Positions 51,748 through 60,182 of a stretch of 64,000 nt of DNA are shown one piece after another. Source of the stretch: Stomatobaculum sp. F0698 (lineage in GTDB: Bacteria > Bacillota > Clostridia > Lachnospirales > Lachnospiraceae); contig NZ_CP130060.1 in NCBI RefSeq assembly GCF_030644385.1, forward strand, positions 1 to 64,000. The letters are read 5' to 3'. Below the pieces are notes generated by a model, which saw nothing but the letters and a program-made list of their open reading frames with translations, ran no database searches and had not been told where the DNA came from. A program made the translations under genes and the position numbers. Positions within the stretch are counted from its first letter, which is position 1, and each line of letters starts with the position of its first letter.

Positions 51748-52704
51748 ATGCAAACCATCATTACGGTAGAGTACGGCGATGTCGAGGAAGCGGTGCGTTG
51801 TATACGATGGGCGGCAGGAAAAACACGCTTGGCGCTGGCAAAGCATTGGAGTAGTTGCCTGATTGCGGGACTCGGAATTGTGGGGTTTTTAGGGTCTTTG
51901 GCAGATACAGACCGAGCACAAGTGTTTTGTGTTTTGATGGGCTTCGGTTTAATCGGCTTGCTTCTTCAAGCCATTCGGCGGAGACTCAAATACAGCGATG
52001 AGATGCTGAAGAGAATACTTCAAATACAGGGGATACGTCTGATTCTATACGAGAAGGGAATTCTATCCGATACCGGAAAGCGAAGCTGGCTAGGCATTAA
52101 GTTGCTTGTCGGGAAAGAAACAGTAGCGCTTATGAGTTCCGTGCAAGTCTACCTGGCTATACCGAAGGCAGAATTGACAGACGAACAGCTTGCGCAGATT
52201 CGTGGCTGGATCCAAGCCGCAAAGAAATTAAGGCAAGAGGAAGAGAGACGAGAAGATCAAGAGTATATTTGCTGGGGAGAGGTCAAGAGGATGTGCTTCC
52301 TCGGGTTTATCCATTTGGGGAATCCGGTCCTTATGCTGTCTTTTTTACTGGTCTTGGCATTGATTGTTTTGGTTTTATTTCACAGTATGTCGGCTATGGT
52401 TTGGCGTGCACTGATGGGCGTTTCTCTGGGAATAATACTTCTTGATATTGTGATGATAGCGGAGAGGGCTCTGTATCGATGCATATGGTTCGTTGATGAA
52501 GAAAGAAGAAAGGATCCGAATGCACCGGACATGAAGCTCTATTGGGATAGATTTCTGAAAAAGGAAATTTCAGAAGCAAGCGCGAAGGAAGTACTTTTGA
52601 ATTATGGCGACATCCGCACCATACGTTGTAAACACGGAAAGATTATCCTGTACGGCACCCGCCTGTTTGTGGTTCTGTATCGGAACAGCGGGCGGGGGCT
52701 CTGA
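51748..52704 (+). CDS. YcxB-like multi-span membrane protein (intact paralogue)
   Basis: A 318-residue membrane protein, the intact relative of the frameshifted gene at 49530, with the same length and clear identity over the whole chain (for example AKHWSSC versus AKHWLAC, VYLAIPKAEL versus VYLAIPKTEL, CKHGKII versus CKHGRII). Two N-terminal spans, the YcxB-like stretch GIRLILYEKGILSDTGKRSW, two more spans (VLMLSFLLVLALIVLVLFH and ALMGVSLGIILLDIVMI) and a soluble tail. No signal peptide. Function unknown; the family is thought to be membrane-associated and uncharacterised. Confidence 0.8.
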   Translation: MQTIITVEYGDVEEAVRCIRWAAGKTRLALAKHWSSCLIAGLGIVGFLGSLADTDRAQVFCVLMGFGLIGLLLQAIRRRLKYSDEMLKRILQIQGIRLILYEKGILSDTGKRSWLGIKLLVGKETVALMSSVQVYLAIPKAELTDEQLAQIRGWIQAAKKLRQEEERREDQEYICWGEVKRMCFLGFIHLGNPVLMLSFLLVLALIVLVLFHSMSAMVWRALMGVSLGIILLDIVMIAERALYRCIWFVDEERRKDPNAPDMKLYWDRFLKKEISEASAKEVLLNYGDIRTIRCKHGKIILYGTRLFVVLYRNSGRGL

Positions 52705-52754
52705 GTAATAAGCAATGGTCTTAATCCAGATTCTATTACCCGCAATAAAATCTT

Positions 52755-52782
52755 AAGATATGCGAGAAAAACGCAAGATATG
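52755..52782. promoter_or_regulatory. Direct repeats before the surface-protein promoter
   Basis: AAGATATG occurs at 52755-52762 and 52775-52782, exactly 20 bases apart (two helical turns). A TTGACG (52787-52792) follows four bases later; TAGGTT at 52811 or TATGCT at 52806 could be the -10. This layout suits an activator binding next to a -35 box. The spacer 52705-52866 has no gene. Confidence 0.5.
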
Positions 52783-52866
52783 TTTCTTGACGGCTGTCGT
52801 AAAGCTATGCTAGGTTAACATCGACTAATAATTAGAGATGAATAACGATAGGAGCTAGAGACAGAG

Positions 52867-55800
52867 ATGAGAAAGTATGGTTTAAAGGCGCTTGCCCTTG
52901 CAACGGCAATGAGCATGGTTCTATCGAGCCCGCTGCAGGTCTTTGCAAAGAGACGTGCGAACACGGCGGGAAGCTGGAAGCAGAGCGGTGAAAACTGGTC
53001 CTTCTTGGATGAAAAGGGACAGAATGTCCTCGGCTGGATTTACGAAAACGGCAGCTGGTACTATGTAGACCCGAAGACGGGAACACTTCGCAGCGGCTGG
53101 CTTTACCTTGCGGACGGCAGTCAGTACTTCTTCAGCAACAAGCACGACGGCAGCTTCGGCAAGATGTTGACCGGCTGGAACTGGATTGACGGCAACTGCT
53201 ACTACTTTGTGACCGAGGCGGATGAGCGCGAGGGTAAGCTGATTAAGGACGGCATGACGCCGGACGGCTATCGCGTGGACAAGGACGGCAAGTGGGTCGA
53301 TGCGAGCGGCAACATTCAGAGCCGCACGGGTGAGGGCTATATCACCAAGAGCGCAAGCGCAGGCAAGGGCGGCTCCGGCAGCGGCAAGTCGGGCGGAAAG
53401 TCTTCTTCCGGAAAGCGCGGCGGTTCGGGCGGCGGCGGAAGCCGTAGCGGCAGAAGGGGAGGCGGCTCCGGCGGTTCAAGCGGCGGCAGCTCCCACACGA
53501 CGCCGGTAAAGCCGGTACAGCCCGAGGAACAGAGTAAGCCGGCACAGCCCGCAAGCCCGAGCAACCCCGCACAGCCGGGTGTGATTACCCCGGAGAATCC
53601 GACAAATCCGGCAAATCCGGCGGTAAGCCCGGAGGCACCCGAGCATCCGGTGGGTCCGGTGGAAGATGACAGACCGGGCAAGAATGGGGATGCTTCCAAG
53701 CCTGAAAACAAGCAGCCTGAGAAGGAACTGAAGAGCCGCATGGTGCACCTCGGTTTTGCGGACTTTGTGACGGTGGTATTCCGTCAGGGAACGCTTGCGG
53801 ACCATGAGATCTATGTGGACGGCGTGAATGTCACCGAGGCAGTGCGGAAGGTGGATGATGCCGGCCGGGTGGTGAAGTGGGCTTCCACGGTGGCTTCTCC
53901 GAAGGAGCTGGTCGTGGTCAACAAGGCGGACGGCAGCACGGAGCAGACGCTTCGCCTGAATGCCGGTACCGCAAGCGAGACGGTCACGCCGGGCAATCCG
54001 GAGGATCAGCCGGACTACATTCTTTCCCGCGGTCGCGTCTCGAAGTTTGACTACCTGCTTGCGCCGAAGGACAAGGAGGGCAGGGACCGCATACTCCCGG
54101 CAACGACGACCTTTGATCTTCTGCAGGAGAGAAAAGAGAACAGCGACGCAGTCACGACGCAGTTCTATGTGAAGGCTGTGGAGATCAACGCAGAGGGCAA
54201 GGGCGTTCAAAAGGACAACATTGTCATCAAGTTCAATGTCGAGAACGAGGAGCAGAAGAAGTGGTTTGAGGGCATTGACAGCCTGAAGATTATGAACAAC
54301 GAGAACTGGCCGGTCAACCGGAACCCGACATTCACGAAGGAAGTCAAGGATACGAAGCACGGCAAAAACGGCATCATCCAAATTCCGACGGGTCAGGATA
54401 ACATGCGGAGCAGAGGCATCTACCGCGTGAACATTCACTCGAGCTATACGAACGAGACGGTCACGGTGCCGTTTGAGCTTGTGAGCAGCGCAAAGTTCAG
54501 CTTAAAGCAGCGCGTTGAGACCGCAAACCCGAAGGCGGGCGAGCGCGTCCAGTTCAACGTGGAGGCGAGCGGCGGCGAGAGCTTCGGAAACGATTTGAAG
54601 ATCGATTCCATGCGCGTCACGTTAAAGAAGCCGAGCGGTAAGGTCGTTGAGCTAAAGTACATCGACGATTTCTTCAACTTCGGCGACCTCTTTGTCCTCT
54701 ACGGAAAGAGCTCCAATGAGGAGAAGACGGTCAACACGGACGAGGTCGGTGTCTACACATTAACGCTCAAGTACTCGGGCTATCAGACGATTAAGAAAAA
54801 GTTTGAGGTTTACCCGGGTCAGTCCTTCTTAAAGGAAGAGGACAGCGAGACCGAGTTGAAGGCAAAGAAGAGCGCGAGAAGTAAGCCGGTCGAGATCGAT
54901 GCGGTCTCGAGTGCAACGACGGGTTCCGTCTCCGGCAAGAAGAGCAGCGGCAGCAGCGGCGGCGGCCAGTATGTGGACGGCCGCATGGTCTTTGACTACG
55001 ATCTCCTGACCAATGCGCTGATTCTCAATGAAATCGAGGCGCTGAACGAGGATGCGCGGGCGGTGGTGAAGCGCTTCTTCGAGACGACGGAGAGCGATTA
55101 CATCTATAAGGACGGCGCGGAGAAGTTGTACCGCTTCACGGACTACATGGATGCCTACAAGGAGTCGCGCCTTGCGGGTGGCAAGAGCCTTAGCTTCAAG
55201 GAATATACGGACTCCCACGCGGCGGCAAGCTATGCGGAACCGAACGAGGTGCAGAATGTCCTTGAGGACGGCAGCCTCGGCGCACTGACGAGCTTTAAGT
55301 TCTATAAGGGCGACAAGATTCCGGACTTTAGCGGCACGACAGCGGTCGCGGGCAATGACTTTGTGCTTCGCACGGATGACAGCGCTTACCTCGAGGCAAT
55401 CCGCGGTCTCTATGTGGACGGCGAGAGCCGTAACCTCATGGACGCTTACGAAAAGCAGTACGTGTTGGATCAAGCGGCGGGCACGCTTACCGTGAAGCGC
55501 GGCGCATTTAACTTCTACAACACGCCGGAGGTCGGCGAGCACAAGCTGAAGATTGATGCGGGGCAGAAGTACAGAACGGCGGAACTGAAACTTACCTATA
55601 CGGCTGCGGAGGCGTTGCCGACCCTTGCGCTGCAGGGCGAGGCAAAGCAGAACGCGGATATCACGGTGAACGTGGAAGGTCTCAGCGCTGAGAGATTGGC
55701 GGCAAAGCTCGCAAAGGTGGAGCTCAGCAATTCGGAGGAGAGCGGTCTCAGAAGACTCATGACGGCAACGGAGGGCGGTACGAGTTCCGACGATTACTAT

Positions 55801-57396
55801 GCGCTCTCCGGCACACAGCTCATTCTGAAGGGCGGACTCTTTAAGACTACCGGCAATTACTCGCTCTATCTTAAGTTTACGGATGCCAAGATACCGGTGA
55901 AGTTAGACTTTACGGTCGCGGCGGCAGAGGCAACGCCCGAGCAGCCCGCGGTCGAGGAGAAGGCAGCGCCGAGCGGCGCAACCCTCGGCACGAATCGCGG
56001 TGTCTTTGGCAGCGAGACTGTACTTAGCTTCGAGGGACTTTCCGGGGAGGAACTCGGCAACTACCTCTCGAAGATTACGGAGCTCCGTGTGAACGGAACG
56101 GTCTTTGAAAAGAGCAACTTTAGCTACGGCCTCGGCGCCGCCGCGTATGTGCTGAAAAAAGATGCTTACGGCAGAAACAATGCCCTGGCGCTCGGCAGCG
56201 CGGCAGCACAGGCAGGCGAGAAGAAGATTGAAATTACGGCAGAGGGCTATGCGAAACTGACGGTCACAATCCCGGCAGAGGGAGGCGCTTCCGCGCCGGA
56301 GACGCCGGCAGTCGAGACCAAGGCAGCGCCGACAAGCGCAACGCTTGAGAAGGAAGAGAGCCTGCTCAGCAGCAACTGGCTTCTTCACTTCGAGGGTCTC
56401 TCGGCGGATGAGCTTGAGAGCTATCTTTCGAAGATCACGGAGCTCAGCGTAAACGGTACGGCCTACGAGCGGAAGAGCTACAGCTACGGTCTCGGGAACA
56501 GCGAGTACGGCTTCCACAAGGACAGCTACGGCAGAAACGACGGCCTCAAGTTTGCGCTCGGGGCTTTGGCGGCGGGCGAAAACCGCATTGTCGTGAAGGC
56601 CGAGGGCTACGCAGAGAAGGAATTTGCGGTGCAAAACGGAAACGCTGCACCGGCCGAAACGGCAAAGAAGAAAGCGCCGACGGCTGCTCAGGCAGAGAAG
56701 GTTTCGCCGCGTCAGGGCTATGACAGCGGCACGAAGGAGGTCTATGATCTCACCTTCACGGGACTCGATGCGGATGCTCTGGATACCTACCTTCGCGCCA
56801 AGATTACGAAGCTCACGGTGAACGGAAAGCGTTATACGGAAGCGCAGAGCAAGAACTATCTCTTCTCGATGGACGATAAGTATGCGACGCTCTTTGACAG
56901 AACTTACAAGAAGAACGGCGTGCGCCTCTCGGCGAACGGCTTTACCGAGGCGAACAATGAAGTCATTCTTGAAGTAGAGGGGTACGAGCCCTTCCGCTTT
57001 ACGGTGGAGCGTGCTTCCGCGGAAGAGAGTGAGAACGAGGCGGCAGCGGGTAAGGCAGTGCCGACCGGCGCGGTGATTGAGAAAGTGATTCCGCGTCAGG
57101 GCTATGACATCGGATCGAAGCCCGCGTATGCGCTCAGCTTTGAAGGACTCGAGGATGAGGCGCTCGACACCTGGCTTCGAAGCAATGACTTGGAAGTTTC
57201 GGTGAACGGCAAGAAACTGAGCTCGGTTCATGCGAATTACATCCACCTGTATGACGATCGCTTTGCCTTTAGTCTGAAGCGCTATCGTCGCGCGGGCCTC
57301 ACGCTGAGCGGCAATCTCTTTGAGAGCGGCAGCAATGAGGTGACGGTGAAAGCCGGCGGATATCAGGTCGGTAGCTTCACACTTACGGTAGAATAA
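52867..57396 (+). CDS. Large surface protein with cell-wall-binding and Shr-like HID repeats
   Basis: A 1509-residue exported protein. Signal peptide about residues 1-28; choline-binding-type wall repeats about 35-150 (SWYYVDPKTGTLRSGW, GWNWIDGNCYYF); a Gly/Ser-rich linker (155-205) and Pro-rich spacer (215-265). Then a large central region and four C-terminal repeats starting near residues 1033, 1153, 1270 and 1398, each about 110-125 long with the pattern L-x-F-x-GL-x(4)-L...VNG...EGY. They match the Shr-like haemoglobin-interacting domain (PF07550/DUF1533). There is no LPxTG anchor, so attachment would be by the N-terminal repeats. Haem or host-protein binding is inferred. Confidence 0.85.
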   Translation: MRKYGLKALALATAMSMVLSSPLQVFAKRRANTAGSWKQSGENWSFLDEKGQNVLGWIYENGSWYYVDPKTGTLRSGWLYLADGSQYFFSNKHDGSFGKMLTGWNWIDGNCYYFVTEADEREGKLIKDGMTPDGYRVDKDGKWVDASGNIQSRTGEGYITKSASAGKGGSGSGKSGGKSSSGKRGGSGGGGSRSGRRGGGSGGSSGGSSHTTPVKPVQPEEQSKPAQPASPSNPAQPGVITPENPTNPANPAVSPEAPEHPVGPVEDDRPGKNGDASKPENKQPEKELKSRMVHLGFADFVTVVFRQGTLADHEIYVDGVNVTEAVRKVDDAGRVVKWASTVASPKELVVVNKADGSTEQTLRLNAGTASETVTPGNPEDQPDYILSRGRVSKFDYLLAPKDKEGRDRILPATTTFDLLQERKENSDAVTTQFYVKAVEINAEGKGVQKDNIVIKFNVENEEQKKWFEGIDSLKIMNNENWPVNRNPTFTKEVKDTKHGKNGIIQIPTGQDNMRSRGIYRVNIHSSYTNETVTVPFELVSSAKFSLKQRVETANPKAGERVQFNVEASGGESFGNDLKIDSMRVTLKKPSGKVVELKYIDDFFNFGDLFVLYGKSSNEEKTVNTDEVGVYTLTLKYSGYQTIKKKFEVYPGQSFLKEEDSETELKAKKSARSKPVEIDAVSSATTGSVSGKKSSGSSGGGQYVDGRMVFDYDLLTNALILNEIEALNEDARAVVKRFFETTESDYIYKDGAEKLYRFTDYMDAYKESRLAGGKSLSFKEYTDSHAAASYAEPNEVQNVLEDGSLGALTSFKFYKGDKIPDFSGTTAVAGNDFVLRTDDSAYLEAIRGLYVDGESRNLMDAYEKQYVLDQAAGTLTVKRGAFNFYNTPEVGEHKLKIDAGQKYRTAELKLTYTAAEALPTLALQGEAKQNADITVNVEGLSAERLAAKLAKVELSNSEESGLRRLMTATEGGTSSDDYYALSGTQLILKGGLFKTTGNYSLYLKFTDAKIPVKLDFTVAAAEATPEQPAVEEKAAPSGATLGTNRGVFGSETVLSFEGLSGEELGNYLSKITELRVNGTVFEKSNFSYGLGAAAYVLKKDAYGRNNALALGSAAAQAGEKKIEITAEGYAKLTVTIPAEGGASAPETPAVETKAAPTSATLEKEESLLSSNWLLHFEGLSADELESYLSKITELSVNGTAYERKSYSYGLGNSEYGFHKDSYGRNDGLKFALGALAAGENRIVVKAEGYAEKEFAVQNGNAAPAETAKKKAPTAAQAEKVSPRQGYDSGTKEVYDLTFTGLDADALDTYLRAKITKLTVNGKRYTEAQSKNYLFSMDDKYATLFDRTYKKNGVRLSANGFTEANNEVILEVEGYEPFRFTVERASAEESENEAAAGKAVPTGAVIEKVIPRQGYDIGSKPAYALSFEGLEDEALDTWLRSNDLEVSVNGKKLSSVHANYIHLYDDRFAFSLKRYRRAGLTLSGNLFESGSNEVTVKAGGYQVGSFTLTVE

Positions 57397-57417
57397 GGAA
57401 ACCGGCAACGGAGGAAA

Positions 57418-57449
57418 GGGGCAGCGCAAAAACGCGCTGCCCCTTCTTT
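57418..57449 (+). terminator. Intrinsic terminator after the surface-protein gene
   Basis: GGGGCAGCGC, loop AAAAAC, GCGCTGCCCC, then TTCTTT. Confidence 0.88.
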
Positions 57450-57517
57450 GCTTGTTAGAATCCGCGGAATATGAGAAAATAGATAAAATTACGACAAAGT
57501 CATTTGGGGGAGAAAAG

Positions 57518-59959
57518 ATGCGAGACACAGAGGCGGAGAGCAGACGGCTATTGGGCAACAAGGCGTGGAACTTGCTCCGCAGAAGGGCGCAGGGTTATTC
57601 CGTGCCGCCGTTTTTCATTCTGGACCGGAACTTCTTTTTTCGCTTTCTTGGCGACAAACAGGAGCGCTATGCGGAGCTGCTCCGCAATCCTTCCGAGGAG
57701 ACGGGGGCGGAGATTCGGGCGCTCTTAGAGAGTTGCGCGTTCGGAGAGGAAGCGGCCGAAAAGCTGAGGCGCGAACTTCAGGTCGCGATGCCGCGGGCGG
57801 AGCGCTTTGCGGTGCGCAGCAGCTTTATTCTGGAGGGCGAGGAGCGCCACAGTTTCGACGGCCTCTTTCAGAGTGTACTCGAGGTTCCGCGGGGCGATGA
57901 ACTTTTACAGGCGGTAAAGGATTGCTATCTTTCCTGTTTTTCGGAGCGCGCCACCCGCTATATGCTGCAGTACGGACTCTTTGACGAGAGCATAGCGGTA
58001 GCTGTGATTCTCCAGGACATGGCGGGTAACGGGCGTAACTTTACGGTCTATACGACCAATCCGCAGAGCGGAAATCCGGAGGAGTTGCTCGCCGAGTACC
58101 TTGACGCGGCGGGAAAGCAGCAGCGAACGGTGCTCGATCTCGCGGGGCGGGTGCTTCAGACCAGCGAGCGAGCGGAAGTCGAGGAGGCGGATGAAGAGAG
58201 AGAAGTGCTCTTTGTCCGTCTTGCCGCACTCGCCCTGGAACTGGAGGCGAGCAATACGCCGCAGACCGCCTGCTGCTTTGAGTTTGCGGTGGAGCCGGAC
58301 GGAGAACTGAGGCTCCTTCGGGAGAGCGAGATGAGTTCCTACCGTCACCTCGACAAGCGGGTCAAGCACTTCTATCTGGACGCGGCGGGACGTAACGGCG
58401 CGGCGGACGGGGTGTTGACGCCGCTCGGCTTTGAACTGCTCCGAGGCCTATATCAAAAGGCGGGGAAAGAGCCCCTGCTCTTTGAAGGAAGAGTATACAC
58501 GAGACGGGAGGGCGGCAAAGAGGCGGAAGCGGAAGCTTCGCCCTCGGCGGAACTCTTACAGCGCCTGCCCAAGCACTATCAGCTCTCGCACTATTTGCAG
58601 ACGGCGGAACAGGAGGAGCAGACCGAAGCGGAAGCGGAGCTTCCGGAGACAGTAGAGGAGCGCTGGCGGAAGATCGTGGATCTCAGTAACGGCTTCACGG
58701 CACTCGGGCGTTTTGCGGCCGAGGCGGAGGCGAGCGCAAGGAGTTGCTACGCAGAGCTCTTACAGGAGCTCCGCGAGCGCAGCGTTCCGAATGCAGAGGG
58801 GCTTTTGAATGCCGCACTCATGGGGCAGGGCGGCATGAAGAGCGCGGAAAGCGTGCAGGCACTGAGCGCCCTGCTCCGCACGGTGCAGGAGAGCGAAGCG
58901 CTGCGCGAACTCGTGCTCTCGCAGAGCGCCCAGGAATTGGAGGGGCTCTGCTGGAGAGTGCGCACGGAAGAGGGAAGCGCACAGAACGAATGCAGTGTGT
59001 TTGCGGGGGAGGTGCAGCACTACTTAAGGCACTACGGCAGCTGCACGTCGGCCGAGTATCTTTTGGAGCGGGAGAGTTACCGGCAGAATCCGCAGCCGCT
59101 CTTTGCGTTCTTACAGCAGTATGCGGCGGCAAAGCCGGTCGAAGTGCGGAGTGAGCAGAGTGAGGTGAGCGCAAAGGCGCAGGAAGAGCTGTTTAAGACC
59201 CTCGGGTTTCTCGGGAAGCTCCGCGGGAAGCGCCTTTTACAGGAACTTATCTTCTTTCTCCGCGCGCGGGAGAATCTGGATTTCCTCGCGCAAAATCGCG
59301 TGGACCGGCTGCGGAGGCAGGTCTTGCAGCTCGGCGAGCTGCTCACGCGCCGCGGAGAACTCGCGGAGGCGCGGGATATCTTCTATCTAAAGCGGGATGA
59401 GCTGGAGCGCGCTTTTTCGGCTGGCAGCGGCAGTACGGCGGTTTTCGGCGGTTTGCAGCCCTGCATCAGCGAAAGAAGACGGGAACAGGAGCGCTATGCG
59501 GCCCTGCCCCGTTGCAGTCATCTCTGCTGCTTCGGCAGCCTCACGCGGGAAAATATGACGGTGCTTCGGGAGTCGCTTACCCGGGAAGAGCTCAGTGAAG
59601 AGAGCGAGCGCCTCTTCTTGCGGGGCATTCCCTGCGGTGCGGTGCGAGAGGGAGAGGCAGGTTTCTTTGACGGAGAGACCCTGCCCCGCGCGAGCGGTGC
59701 CGTGCTGCTCGCAAATCACTGCACGGAGAAGCTCTTTCCGCTGCTCGCACTGAGCCGCGGCCTGGTGCTGGAGCGAGGGGATCTCTGGTCGCACGAGGCG
59801 GTCGTCGCGAGAGAGCTTGGACTGCTCTCGCTGATTCGAGTCCCCGGCCTTTTCCGGGCGGTGCGCGAGGGCGAGTGGCTTCGCGCGGACGGAAGACGCG
59901 GAGTTTTGGAGCGCTCCGCCGAAGGAGATGCCGAGCGCATCGAGGAAGTGGAAGTTTGA
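57518..59959 (+). CDS. PEP/pyruvate-binding domain protein with swivelling His domain
   Basis: An 813-residue cytoplasmic protein related to PEP synthase and rifampin phosphotransferase. The N-terminal ATP-grasp part has GNKAWNLLRRRAQGYSVPPF, FAVRSSFILEGEE and HSFDGLFQSVLEV, the PPDK_N pattern. The C-terminus is a PEP-utiliser swivel domain with the phosphorylatable His in DLWSHEAVVARELG. The PEP-binding barrel of true PEP synthases is missing; the middle 400 residues are helical and Glu-rich. This domain set resembles rifampin phosphotransferase, but its substrate cannot be named. The ATG at 57518 follows GGGGGAGAAAAG. It stands alone between two terminators. Confidence 0.82.
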   Translation: MRDTEAESRRLLGNKAWNLLRRRAQGYSVPPFFILDRNFFFRFLGDKQERYAELLRNPSEETGAEIRALLESCAFGEEAAEKLRRELQVAMPRAERFAVRSSFILEGEERHSFDGLFQSVLEVPRGDELLQAVKDCYLSCFSERATRYMLQYGLFDESIAVAVILQDMAGNGRNFTVYTTNPQSGNPEELLAEYLDAAGKQQRTVLDLAGRVLQTSERAEVEEADEEREVLFVRLAALALELEASNTPQTACCFEFAVEPDGELRLLRESEMSSYRHLDKRVKHFYLDAAGRNGAADGVLTPLGFELLRGLYQKAGKEPLLFEGRVYTRREGGKEAEAEASPSAELLQRLPKHYQLSHYLQTAEQEEQTEAEAELPETVEERWRKIVDLSNGFTALGRFAAEAEASARSCYAELLQELRERSVPNAEGLLNAALMGQGGMKSAESVQALSALLRTVQESEALRELVLSQSAQELEGLCWRVRTEEGSAQNECSVFAGEVQHYLRHYGSCTSAEYLLERESYRQNPQPLFAFLQQYAAAKPVEVRSEQSEVSAKAQEELFKTLGFLGKLRGKRLLQELIFFLRARENLDFLAQNRVDRLRRQVLQLGELLTRRGELAEARDIFYLKRDELERAFSAGSGSTAVFGGLQPCISERRREQERYAALPRCSHLCCFGSLTRENMTVLRESLTREELSEESERLFLRGIPCGAVREGEAGFFDGETLPRASGAVLLANHCTEKLFPLLALSRGLVLERGDLWSHEAVVARELGLLSLIRVPGLFRAVREGEWLRADGRRGVLERSAEGDAERIEEVEV

Positions 59960-59972
59960 GAGAAACGAAAAG

Positions 59973-60014
59973 AAAGCGCGTGCCGGTCGCAACTCACGAC
60001 CGACACGCGCTTTT
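59973..60014. terminator. Bidirectional terminator between the PEP-protein gene and tRNA-Val
   Basis: AAAGCGCGTG-C-CGGTCG pairs with CGACCG-A-CACGCGCTTT, one mismatch, and T runs flank it on both strands. Confidence 0.88.
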
Positions 60015-60061
60015 CGCTGTTCGAAAACGAAACCGTAAATATGCTTTTTGGGTACAAAAAA

Positions 60062-60134
60062 TGGAGATAGTAGGGTTCGAACCTGCGACCTTCCGCACGT
60101 CAAGCGGATGCTCTCCCAGTTGAGCTATATCTCC
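60062..60134 (-). tRNA. tRNA-Val (GAC)
   Basis: On the - strand: acceptor GGAGATA pairs with TATCTCC, D arm AGCTCAACTGGGAGAGC, anticodon stem TCCGC/GCGGA with loop TTGACGT (anticodon GAC), and T arm CAGGTTCGAACCCTA. Discriminator A; CCA is not encoded. Confidence 0.95.
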
Positions 60135-60144
60135 AGCGAGGTTC

Positions 60145-60173
60145 AGTATAGCGGAAGGAGAAGAAAAAAGCAA
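60145..60173 (-). promoter_or_regulatory. Promoter of tRNA-Val
   Basis: On the - strand: TTGCTT (60173-60168), 17 bases, TATACT (60150-60145), ending 10 bases before the tRNA. It lies directly after the mutY stop. Confidence 0.8.
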
Positions 60174-60182
60174 GCGGAAATT

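Noticed and set aside
49500..52866. Insertion sequence or integrative element around the A/T-rich block
   Set aside because: No transposase, integrase, attachment-site duplication or terminal inverted repeats could be found.
53370..53500. Repetitive stretch in the surface-protein gene as a possible tandem DNA repeat
   Set aside because: It encodes a Gly/Ser/Arg linker; codons vary and no fixed period is kept.
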